Positions 42,945-53,517 of a DNA stretch of 64,000 nucleotides are shown in pieces. The translations under genes were made by a program, and so were the position numbers. Numbering within the stretch: the stretch's first letter is position 1; each line of letters begins with the position of its first letter. Under the pieces are notes generated by a model that was not told the DNA's origin, did not search any database, and saw only the letters and a list, made by a program, of their open reading frames with translations. Source of the stretch: Phoronis australis (Eukaryota; Phoronida; Phoronidae); contig NMRA01000562.1 in assembly GCA_002633005.1 (NCBI GenBank), positions 125,807 to 189,806 of the forward strand. Reading direction: 5' to 3'.

Positions 42945-45500
42945 AGTCCTTCTCTCACGCGTTGTTAACTCTTATTACATGGTTGCAGGATGTTATAAGG
43001 ATCCAAGAAGTACCTACCCCATAACTAATACACGATCCGTACTCGAAAAAAGTTTAAATGAACGCGTCCCTCACGATTCGCAACCGAAAAACCACCGCCA
43101 TTTTGAACTTGCAGCGAACCCGGAAGTACAATTCATTCAGGAACCCAGGCCGAGAAAACGCCGTCAGTGCGACTGGAGCAGTGCCTGTACTGTTACCAGC
43201 CAGCAAACGGGGATAAAATTATCGACAGCGCGCCTTAATTTTAATAAAATCCAACTACGGACAATTTTATCGAATTTGCTGAAGAAATGTCACAGTGGCG
43301 AATAAATTTTGGCAGAAATTATTTTGCCAGACTCGGGACCGCAGTCTATCGGACCCGTTGCGGATCGAGACCAGACACTGGCGAACGGTAAATGCATGCG
43401 GTTGCAAGCTGTTTTGTAAAATGGTCAAATCATAAATGCTGCATATATTCAAGGGTAGTTTCAGACACTTGCATGGAATTACGGGCTGGTTAATAGTCCT
43501 GTGTCACACTGCCGCGGCAGACCTTAGCCTCAGTCACCAGCTACCAGTGAAGACTATCGTCAAAATACAGCTTGTTAGTAGGCCTATGCAGCTTTGCGCC
43601 AAGGTTACCCTTAGGCCTAACTGGTCGCTGGCCACAGCGCTCGCTCAAACGAGGCCCTTTATTTAGAACTTGGGTACTTCTGGCGAACTGTGCAAAGTTG
43701 TGGGCTTTCGACAGAGATTTTCCCAGACTTTGTATGAGCGCACCAAGCTTAAAAAATGGGGGGGCTAGAATTTTTGGGAATGTCTATTTTTTACTATAAT
43801 ATTCACTGGGTATGTTCAGAGTTATGAATTGCAGACGCTAAATTTTGATACTTCCTGTCTTCTATTAGAATATATCGTCTCGTTTTCTACTCTTTTCGGA
43901 GTTCGTGCTTCTCTGACTGAGGCAGACCTTTTTCCAGTTCTCCAAAAAGGGGGCTCGTTCGAGCAGATTAGTATGACAAGTCCAATACAAAATGTTATCA
44001 TTTTTATTCATTAACCCAAAATGATTCAAACTTTTAACATAATAAGTAACTTAAAACAACATTTAGCATTACAAACACTATTTAACAGCAACAGTTTCCA
44101 TGATATGAAAGTGGACATACATGTAACTATTACCATGGTGACGGAATAGTGTTTCCTTACACCAGAATTTGACAAGCATCATTTAAAAAATGTGAAGTTG
44201 CGAGGAACAAGAATTAGAGGCTTGAAGCTTCACAATCCAACATAACTTATTTCTCAAATTAAGATTATTCATATTGTTGACTTGATAACCTGAATTAAGA
44301 AGCAATAACTTACAAAACATGACTTGAAAGCAATTGAGACTTAAAATTTAGAAAAATATGAATCATTTTGTGACACCGAATCAAGTCTTGAACAGCAGTT
44401 GACATTCAAACAAAAAAACCACTTCAAAATTATTTCAACAATTTTTTTAGCTTAGTGTAAGATCACCTGAATGGGAAATTTACAGTAAAATAATGCGAAT
44501 ATATCTTACATTTTTGCACAAAAAGTTTCTTTTTTGTAGCAACGTTTGTCAAAAGGTATCAACGTTAAATCTTCACAAATTACAAAGTAGCCGATTGAAC
44601 ATGCCTTTCAGTTCAGCCAATGAGCTATTTTTTTGGTTCAGCAAAATTCGCCATGCTGTCGATGCCGCTAGAAATGAGATGAAGTCCAACGGGAATTGTG
44701 AGCACATTTATCACTTATTGAGTAACAACTGCGAGCCTGAAATTTGGTGAACACTGTTGACTCGTGCAAAATAGTAAGTAAAGATATGTCTAACTAAATT
44801 TCACCGCAATTTGTTGGCGAAAACAATTTACACAAAGTTTTAAACTCGTAACTTATCCCGCTGTCCTCCAATATGGCCGACGCGATCCAAACAAAGTGAG
44901 CCAAATTTCGCCACAAAAATTGCAATATCTTTACACTGCTTGCCCCATACTTTTTCGGTTTTTTCTGAGTAGAATGCACTAACTTTCCGATGATAGAAAA
45001 GTACTTTTTCAAAACGAGAAAAAAAAACAAAACGAAAAAAATTGGTTCGACCCATATTGGTTCCTAGGTTCGACCGGCCTACGAAAGGAACTAAACACCA
45101 ATGCTATTTTAACATAATAAGTACGCGTAACATTCAAAAAAAAATCAACGACCACTAACTACAAACTATAAATACACTACATATGCAAATGAATCACGAG
45201 ATATTACTAATAAAACAGAATAATGAAGACTTTTCGAGCAAGCGATAGCACATTTAGTTACAAGGAAAAAATGGCGGTTTTCAGGGCAAGTTCCTGAACT
45301 GATGAGCCGGAAATGTGGGTACGGAAATAACCGATGACAGCCGGTAATTATACGCTCACAGAGAAGGGTCAAATAGTGTTAAAAAATCGCTTTTGGCAAG
45401 AAAGGCGAAAAGAATATAAAGAAAGGGTGTCGAAAATAAGATTTTCTGTAGTAAGTATTTTCGGATACTGGAACTACATGGGCAGTTTGAGAGAAGGACT
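42945..45500 (-). mobile_element. TTAA-flanked family R1, copy 2, intact termini
   Basis: TTAA at 42941-42944 and 45501-45504 bracket the inverted ends AGTCCTTCTCTC ... GAGAGAAGGACT, 2556 bp apart. TTAA duplications characterise the piggyBac and Kolobok superfamilies. The termini do not start with the CCY typical of piggyBac, so Kolobok-like is my preference, by inference. Reading on the minus strand it aligns with 7105-9282. No convincing transposase ORF remains, so it is probably non-autonomous at 2.6 kb. Confidence 0.85.
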
Positions 45501-45800
45501 TTAAAAATAAAGATTTTAAAGTAAATTAACTGTCTCTGAATTTTTAGACTCAAAGAACGTCAGCGTCAGACGGTTTCATTGATCGAGTCAGTATTCTCCG
45601 TTCGGATACTGATGGATGAAACTCGGCGGTGTTTAGACAGCCAAAGCGACGAAATTCCAGGACACAAATTTTCAATACAATATCTGAAAACAGGCTAAAA
45701 CATTGTTTTTACTCTGTAGGACCAAAAGTACCTCAAACCAGAATTTTCACTTACGCAAGAATTAAAAACAGTTATTTTACTCTGAAAAACTAAAAAAACG

Positions 45801-46350
45801 ACTCAAGGCCAAAATTTATAACGTCAAGACCCACAATTTATCAAGTCAGGATCGAAAATTTATCATGACCATAATTTAACTCGTCTCTGGACCGAAGATT
45901 TATCTCAGCAAAAAATTCATGCCATGAGACCAAGTGACCTCTATGTACGCAAGGGCTAAGCGTTAAACAGTATATCGCCGACGACTATCATATTATCGTG
46001 ACAATGAATTTGAGTTTCCGTCTCTTCCTCACTTTACAACAGAGGCCAGCACTTGGGACATTTGGCTTGAATATGGCTGAGCATTATAGAGACACAGCCT
46101 CTCTGCGCATTCGATCAAAATGGGAATGATTCACAAGATCTCTGACATCGCCACTCAAACTCTCTCCTGGTCATCGTCCACATGTTCGTGGTCACTAGCT
46201 CGTGTATGGTCATGTGTGACCTCCTGCCACGAAAATTTTCAATCCTGGCGTGAGAAATTTTCTGTCCTGGCATGATAGATTTTCGGGTCTAACGTGTTGA
46301 AGTTTGGTCCCGACGTGATAAATTATAGGTCCTGGCGTGATAAATTCTGC
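45801..46350. repeat. Inverted arrays of a 22-bp repeat
   Basis: The right arm (46225-46350) has about five units like GTCCTGGCGTGATAAATTTT plus CG. The left arm (45801-45935) has about six units of its reverse complement, CGAAAATTTATCACGTCAGG plus AC. About 290 bp separate the arms. Unit identity is about 75-85% by eye. More decayed units may extend the left arm to 45650. Confidence 0.75.
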
Positions 46351-46828
46351 TTTTGAGCTGTTTTGGTACTGCAGAATTTAAATTCATGAATCGAAAAAAT
46401 GTGACCTGGAATTTTTTCCACTTTGGCTTTCCATACAGATGTGAACATAAAGTTTCTGCCATGAACCAAGAGCTAGACAGACGCAACACTTTATTGACCT
46501 AACAACACGAATTCAGTGTTAATATGAGGGTATAGTATATCTCCCATGAGTGATGCTCGCTGAAATTCCGCAATTGTACAACGAAATTAATTTCTTTCTA
46601 TATGGATGTCAAGAACTTAACTCAAACGATAATAAGGTTTTATTTGAAATAGTATCAAAATTTATTTATAACATTAAATCTCTTTGTGTGAGTGGATAGA
46701 ATTTTATACATCTGTATGAAAATGAATTATTTTCATTGGTAGTCATATATCATTGTATTCTTATCATCATTTTTTTATTTATGTATTCTTATATAATAAT
46801 TGCATATAGACTTATTTTTATTTTTTTT
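46351..46828. other. No recognisable feature
   Basis: AT-rich sequence leading into the hairpin tail repeat. It may be the 3' body of the same retroposon, but it has no match upstream of the first copy. Confidence 0.35.
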
Positions 46829-46909
46829 ACCCAGATCTAATGCCTCTTGGCGTTTTCTGGGTTATGTATATTCATTGTATTCTGAAGATTTCGTAATAAA
46901 CATTTAAAA
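46829..46909 (+). repeat. Hairpin-plus-AATAAA tail repeat, copy 2
   Basis: Same orientation and structure as 41787-41862: ACCCAGATCTAATGCCTCTT, GGCGTTTTCTGGGT, a T-rich spacer, then CGTAATAAACATTTAAAA. The two copies lie on either side of the duplication and the R1 element. I do not regard them as LTRs because they are short and the interior is a mosaic. Confidence 0.65.
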
Positions 46910-48387
46910 AATGCTCCCTGAAAGTCGTCCATTGATACGTGCTCGCTGACACTATTCTGTTGAAGCTGGGTCGATGAGACGATCACAGTTCTTTCAGACG
47001 TAGCTCCGTTAGCCTTGTAAGGTGATCCATCGACAAGAAATAAGTTTTAAATGTGAAGCCCATGGGCGCCGTCCCAGTGTGCCAGCCAGGTAATTGTAGC
47101 AGGACGTTTGGTTCCTTGCACTTAAACACTCGTTCAGTTTTTGTGTATATCCTGAGAAGGGCACTGTCTTTCGATTCAGTCGTCTTGAAAATAGTTTGTC
47201 AGCAAAGATTATTAATGATCGTTAATGATTTCTCAGAATTACTTAACTTTATCGATCCTTTTTTATATTCTGACCGGAAAGGCTTGCGCAATAAGATAGC
47301 TTTGATCTAAAACGGGAGGTGATGGTAATGTTTTCTAACTTTTCTCATTCAGAATTCCAGTGTGATTTCACAACGCCGTTAACAGTGCAATTTCCCTATT
47401 GCGGTCAATTTGATGGGTATTTTCTCGTTCAGTTGTAGCCGCAGAATTCATGTTGCCTTCTAGAGAAGAAAATCGTCAACTCATTGAAGATTGGCAAAGC
47501 ATCTTCTGTTTTGGCGAAATTATTAGTTGACCAGGAGGTTCATTCTTTGCTGCCGACTTGGAACTTGCAGGTGGAGTAGGGGTGGGGGTCTCGCGTAGGC
47601 GGGGTTGGTCCGGGGACTTACCGCCAACTTGGGTTGGTGTCCCTTGCAGGTATTGTCCTAAGTATTTTCAAATTCTGGTATCGCGTACGGTGGGTATGTT
47701 GTGGTTAGTTGCGCCTTTGTGGAATAGATGGTAAGCCTACCGTCTTTGGTGGAGAAGGAGTGGAGTCGGGCAAGTGTTACGATCAGTTTACACACACTAT
47801 ACAGTTGCCAAAATGAAAACGCTCGAAGAAAGCTTTGCAGACTCTCAAGGGAACTCGCCAGTCTTGGTTTGTAATTAACGCGGGAATGGAATAGGCCTAG
47901 GCAATTCATTCTGCGACCCATCTTATTTTTGTACCGATAAAAGCCGTAAAAAATTACACATTGTAATAGGCCCATAACGGAGCTACAGTGGCTACTTGTT
48001 GTATGATGTTGCCTATCCTTCCTATGTTACAGTGTCAATGCACACTGTAATTTTATTATTAATAAATTAACAGTGAGTATTAACAGTGTTTTCCACATCT
48101 AAAAATCTAAACAGGTCGCACAGACTGCATATACATTCGAATTTTCTCTTGTTCGCTAATTATTGTAACAAAATATCGTTAGTCCTTGAGTCGCCAGAAA
48201 GGGATCTTTGCAATGATACCGGAATGAGACTCCCATTATCTGTCCCACGCGTACTTTATCCAGACATTCAGACTGAAATCAAGACGTTGGCAGTTGATTA
48301 ATGACAACATTGTCAATGTGCTGTAGTCATGACCGAAGCGATCACACTTCCCTTAATATACGTATTTCATGTTTGGCGTTGATCACT
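46910..48387. other. No supported gene
   Basis: The minus ORF at 47975-47658 (105 codons) and plus ORF at 47053-47310 lack supporting signals. CCAG before GTAATTG near 47090 is a donor-like site with no paired exon. A short hairpin TTACAGTG / CACTGTAA lies at 48028-48050. Confidence 0.35.
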
Positions 48388-49122
48388 TTAAAGGAGAATG
48401 CCACCCAAAAAATAACCTATTTTGTATCAATTTAGTTCGAGTAGTTTTACTCGACAACGGCAGGTTCGGTTGCGTTACCTGACACCTTACGGCAGACGGA
48501 GGTGTTGAAATTATCCAATGACGTATTTGGTTTCACACGCAGTCTGTTCAGCAGTTCACAATACGGGTTAGTGGTGTAAGCTTATCGCTTGAATTCATCG
48601 TTTGACAACAATAAATCGTCAAACTTCGATGTAAAACCCTTAAAAATACACCGAGTTCTTATAAAAACGTGTTGTTATATTTCGCTGTTACGGATATAGT
48701 GGTATTTGGACACACCGTAGCCTACAAAGTTCGGCAGGCCAATAGTGAGCCAAAGAAATAATGTGCACGTAGTTATTTTTTGTGAATTAACCACGAAACT
48801 GAAAATCTAGGTCTGGGGCCGCGAAGTCGGGTTCCCCTTCCACAGACCGTCAGGGCAAAGGTTGTACAGTAACAATGATTTGAATAATGTATTTGTATTT
48901 CTAAATAAAGATTTGTACCTTTGTTGCCTGCATCAAAAGCCGGGCGGTAACGCAGTGGTTTATTCATTGCTGGCTTCTCAAAACATTTGCACTCACGAGC
49001 ACTCCAAGGCATTACAAATTGTATCTAATGAGACAAACTTTGTTTCAGTTTCATATAAGCATTGGTTAGGATCATTTTAGGATGAGAATAATGCATTTTG
49101 AATTAGAACGCAGAATAATAAA

Positions 49123-49160
49123 CAGTGGCGGATCTACGTTTTCAGTAAAGGGGTTGGGGG
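49123..49160 (+). mobile_element. hAT-type terminus inside the TTAA element
   Basis: CAGTGGCGGATCTACG followed by a G-rich run, and GAGGCGCGTAGCGCCGAGCG at about 49180, are typical of non-autonomous hAT ends. The homologous position of copy 2 lacks this segment, consistent with a later insertion. The partner end was not found, so the insert is truncated or unrecognised. Confidence 0.45.
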
Positions 49161-49509
49161 TTAGGATTGGAGTGAATCCGAGGCGCGTAGCGCCGAGCGG
49201 AACGATGGTCGTGTAAGATTTTTTGTGGTTTTTAGTAGCTGATTTCATTTTTCTGGCGATTTGTTTTTAAATTTTTGTTTTTGATCCTTTCCCGAGGGGG
49301 ATTTGAGCCCCTCTGATAAACGTCTACATGGCAACTCGCCCGGCGCCAATCCCGACTTAGTCAAGAGCTCATCCGACGAAGATTTCAGGGGTTGGATCGT
49401 TAGGTTTCACAGGCTATCAGTTCGTACCGGAATACACTGATCAAAAAATACTAGAGAGGTGCCGTGAACATGCACAGGCAACGGAATGTATGGATAGTTC
49501 TTTGGTAAG

Positions 49510-49722
49510 CCGGAGTTCGTCAGAGAAATCACTGTCAACGAAATGCCGTCCACAGACAGGGAGATGTTTCACGGTCTCATACGTGCTATTAACAGCATGC
49601 CTTTCACTACCGCGAGCCACTTCCTAAGCATTTCGGGCTTTGAAGGAAGTAGAAAAAACGATATACCCGCTTTCTTCGCAGCTTCCCAGTTCGGACAAGC
49701 GGGAACGATGCACCGCAATATA
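49510..49722 (-). pseudogene. THAP domain, one frameshift
   Basis: Near 49715 the minus strand reads RCIVPACPNWEAAKKAG (CxxxxC), then LPSKPEMLRKWLAVVK (conserved P and W). After a single frameshift near 49610 it reads VKHLPVCGRHFVDSDFSDE, which has the C-x2-H-F pair. All four C2CH ligands and the W are therefore present across two frames. This is the best-preserved THAP module associated with a defined transposon here. Reading continues in the second frame to about 49450. Confidence 0.7.
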
Positions 49723-49897
49723 GCGGCATTCACTCTGTAAACGAACCACTGATGTCGCTGCGTCGTTACTCACCTTCCTCACAGGTTAACGCGACACTTC
49801 TCAGCATGGTGACGTAGACCGTATAAGAGGCGATGTGGATATAGACCGATTAAGACGGTAAAAATGACTAATTAAATCGGGTGGCATTCTCCTTTAA

Positions 49898-52800
49898 CTA
49901 CATGTTGTATCTACCAGCTAGCACCTTTGTTGCATAAATACGGATATTCCAATGACAACCCAGTTGCAAAATTAGTGCTAACTGCCCGCACGACTGACAT
50001 GTATATGCAAAGTTGCTCGGTAACAATGCATTGTATTTGCACCTTACACAAACTGAAATCTATTTCATTTCCAGATTCGGAAAGCAGCGGGCGTTTGACG
50101 CTGTCAGCTTGGTGCAGCAAACTGACACCGTCAAAAGCTTACATGTACTTATGATATGTCCACAAGGCAATGGTCATCTGGGTTCCGTTTAAGCAAGGCA
50201 CAATAAACAAACAGCTAAACAGCCGAATGTTGTTGACTTGTGTTTACATGGTGTTGACAGAAAAAGTTGCAAAGTGACGTAGACTTTGCCATGTTGTTGT
50301 TCACTGTTACACATAATTTGTGCTCCGAGATTCAGCATTGTCAATCCGATTTGTACACACGTGTATAATACACATATGCCATCAACTTATGGGTGTGAAA
50401 TTAAACTATCCTGTTTAGACCGATGTCAACCAGAACCAAAGGCAGCTATGAACAAGCCATGCAGATAAAATACAGTAAATATTGAACTGGTATTTATAAT
50501 TGTAGGCTTCAACTCCAAATTTCTGTGTATAATAAATGAGGAGTCTTTGACGTGATGTCCTTCAGTATGCCTCACACAAAACAGTTCGAGTTTCTGGTTC
50601 TCTGGGATTATATGTTGCATGCACTTTATACCAAAATAATCAATCCAAAAGTATCGGACTCCGTTCAGTCATGGAGAATGACGGATTATGCAGCAAAAAA
50701 GCTACAACTTGGGGTGCCATCTTGTCACAACAGATCGTAAAAGGCTATCATCATTTTTGCAGGAACAACCGGGGCAGAAGCTTGAAACCCGTACTAAAAG
50801 ATGGAGCTGAAACTTTGTGGCGATAGGGTAGGACGAATTGTGGCTAATCCAGGGATCGAAATAGGTCGGACGAACGGAGATATTGTGACGACTGGGACCT
50901 TGCCTCCTTTTATGGCTTAAAGACCCCGAGTTATCTTAGTTCCAAAGTCAAATATTTACATACCGATGGATCCAGGGTTGCTTGGACTTGTGCTGGTACC
51001 CCCCTCCCCCACTATACACAGAAAGTATATGGACGATGTCACCACTTCCCAGAAACTTATAACTTGGAGCACCGCCCCCTTCTGAAATTCTGGATATGCC
51101 CCTGGTTTACATTTGATCCTAAACAAAATGACCACTCCAACTAGTAAACGTGAGGGACATTACGTTCCTAGGTCTATAAACACTTATTTCTTTAATTGTC
51201 TTCTGAATCTGCTTTGTTGTGGTGATGTACAATCACAATTGGAATTTACAGGTATGTTTTCACCAACCTCCAATATCTCATCAAAACGATGTTTCAGCCC
51301 TTCATTTTCCCCACCACCTTAAACTAAGAACGGAAGACTGAAGGTGGTTACAGAAATGACCAGCCGAAACGTTGTTCCATGAAATGTTGGAGGTAGGTAG
51401 AAATAAACCTGAAAAACACATCAGCTCTTCCGTGCATTGTAAAGTTCATGACAAAATGTTTCTTTTTCAAACGTAGACACTTTTACTGGAAAACGCAGAA
51501 TTGAATCATTGCATATACTGACGACTCCAGCTTCAGTAATCCTCCTACCGGGGAACTCATTTTGCTACTGAATCAGCACGCCAGCTCCCAGATGAGTGGC
51601 CTGGAAACCTTGCTGCTTGGAAACCTTGCAGCTAGTAGGCCTATTCCCTGTGGGCCTCCGGTCTCAAAGACGTGTCGCTTTACAGTTTCAGTTGTAAAAT
51701 CCACGGCGGTTCGATAATCTGTTTGAAAGTTTTCACTGTCAACCTCTCGGAAGAAGCATGAGATTTGGATAACACGGACATCGTGTTGGTGTGTTGATGT
51801 CATATATACTAAGCACCAGACTCACGAGTTTCATTTAAGTTCACATTTTGAAGACTGGTAAAACTTCCCAATTCTGTCCATTTCTATTTTTGTCACAAAC
51901 GTTTAGAAAGGACTAAGTGATTTGGAAATAAGCGTACCACGGCCACAGGAACAGAACGCCCGATACTATCGAAGTGAGTGGAATCAATCAAAACTGATCG
52001 TTTTCCATCTATGCGTTAACTTAATTGTACACTATAAAGGGTCGGATTTCATATGCAGTATGTCATTTTTCTGAGGCGGTCTGCGGCTTGAAAGAAATAA
52101 CTAACGAACGGAGGGTATTTCCACCAGTACCCACTTTAACAAAGGTGGATTAAACAAGTAAAAAATAACCCGTAAACTTACCAATACTTCTCACTTATTC
52201 TTACATTTTCGCAAAATTCCAAGTTCTTTTTAGTCAGAACATCATTCTTACTTTATTTCATTTCCCATTCGGTACATACTGATAATGCAAAAATGCTTAA
52301 ATTTGGTCCGCCCCGAAGAAAATAGCCAAATCATCGGAGGGCCAGTTTTCTGGAAGGCAGATGAATTTTTAACGGATAGTGTTTTGGGTGTTGACCATTC
52401 CACTTAAGAGTACAATTAAGCCATATGTAAACAAAATCCGTGACATGTCATATACCCACATCTGCCTGACATCCTCATACAATTGCTCTTAAAACACAAT
52501 CCTCTTTTTAGTAGTACCCACTTACTGAGACTTGTTTTTAACAAGTTGTAGAATCTTATTCGTAATCTAGTAATCGAGAAATTGGTGCGTAGCAGCAACC
52601 GAATATCACTTGCACACCTGCACGGGGGATTGTTTGGGATGCACGCAAATGGCCGGTGTGTGGTAAATGTATTGGTATGATCAAGTTCGTCTGGAGCGGA
52701 CAACGAGAATTTTGTGGTCCCGTCTTCGAGATACGGTTTCCGAAGCTTCTTTATGAGTCCAATGAATAGTGTAAAGTGTCGGACTCTCCGTTAAGCTAAA

Positions 52801-52999
52801 CAGGTGCCACGTACTATATCCAAAAGTGCTATTCAACAGTTGCGGGTATTGGGGTCAATCCTAAGCTCAAACCTGGCGATCGCACGAAATAGGGTCTATC
52901 CCGTCGTCGCATGGGCCCTTCAAAAGTCTTGGCGCCCACGATAGGTGGGCGGGGATGGCAACTATGAAACTGTAGTGACCAGTAGACGTGTAAAAATTG
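49898..52999. other. No supported gene
   Basis: Contains a hAT-like terminus at 51070-51104 and a CGAAACGTT block at 51362. Minus ORF 52703-52416 (95 codons, TTG start) looks partly protein-like (ELDHTNTFTTHRPFACIPNN) but lacks splice support. The rest appears unique. Confidence 0.35.
51070..51104 (-). mobile_element. hAT-type terminus
   Basis: The minus strand reads CAGGGGCATATCCAGAATTT followed by CAGAAGGGGG, a typical hAT end. It resembles 49123 but cannot be its partner, since that element would straddle the intact TTAA element boundary. No 8-bp duplication was found. Confidence 0.4.
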
Positions 53000-53075
53000 G
53001 TTCCGATGGCTCAGTGGACTAAAATATCTGCGCGCTTAGCAGAAGGTACCGGGTTCGGGTCTCGGTCGGGGCACT
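53000..53075 (+). repeat. tRNA-derived SINE head
   Basis: A box TGGCTCAGTGG at 53007-53017 and B box-like GGTTCGGGTCT at 53052-53062. TCTGC/GCAGA can form a 5-bp anticodon-like stem with a 7-nt loop (GCGCTTA), but position 33 is C rather than U and the acceptor stem does not pair. It is a relic SINE promoter, not a functional tRNA gene. Confidence 0.6.
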
Positions 53076-53314
53076 ACAGATTGATGAGGTCACGTGATGT
53101 GGCCAACAGGTGGCGTGTCGACCAGACTTAAACATGTTTGCGAACATGTACTGTGTAACAACTTGAAGATCAAAGTATTTGTACAGACGAAAAGGTATGA
53201 CGTTGTCTTGTAATGTCGGGCATCGAAGGAATTGTTTCTGAGCGGACTCACGATGCGTCGATCTACGTTACACTAGCACATTATCTTGCTTAGATCTGGT
53301 GATGTTATCTCCAT

Positions 53315-53517
53315 ATGTTATCAGATGCGCGGTTACCGAGACGAAAAGGCTTCCCGTTATCTTCTAATACTGGGTGTCAGAAACAAAAAAGTCGACCATT
53401 TTTGCTTTTGATAACTTCGTATGCTTCCTTTTCGCGTAAATCGTCCCTTTGCCGAACTGCTTTTGAGCGGATTCACAAGCTGTCGTCTACTTTGTTTCCG
53501 ATTGACAGTTCTAGCCA
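53315..53517 (+). CDS. Candidate first coding exon, function unknown
   Basis: ATG at 53315 opens 67 codons ending in CAG before GTGAGA, a consensus splice donor, and a stop follows two codons beyond. The peptide is basic and Ser-rich (RLPRRKGFPLSSNTG, then LLLITSYASFSRKSS) with no recognised domain. No TATA box is seen. The neighbouring minus-strand ORF (53793-53473) starts at TTG and is less convincing. Confidence 0.3.

Larger units (their letters stand above)
48392..49893 (-). mobile_element. Complete 1.5-kb TTAA, THAP-encoding element (Kolobok-like), copy 1
   Basis: TTAA at 48388-48391 and 49894-49897 bracket the perfect 15-bp TIR AGGAGAATGCCACCC / GGGTGGCATTCTCCT. On the minus strand a THAP remnant lies 170-380 bp from the 5' end. 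Copy 2 at 32262-33614 is homologous over most of its length. TTAA duplication plus THAP matches what is known of Kolobok superfamily transposons. At 1.5 kb with a broken ORF it is an internally deleted, non-autonomous copy. A hAT-type terminus lies within it. Confidence 0.85.

Noticed and set aside
41787-46909. Hairpin tail repeats as LTRs of a 5-kb retroelement
   Set aside because: They are only about 80 bp, lack TG...CA ends and target duplications, and enclose an assembly duplication and an unrelated TTAA element.
49123-51104. A single hAT element bounded by CAGTGGCGG at 49123 and GCCCCTG at 51104
   Set aside because: It would cross the intact right boundary and TTAA of the 48392-49893 element, and no 8-bp duplication flanks it. 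The two ends are more likely separate relics.
53000-53075. Functional tRNA gene
   Set aside because: A and B boxes are present, but the acceptor stem does not pair and the anticodon loop lacks U33; a SINE head fits better.
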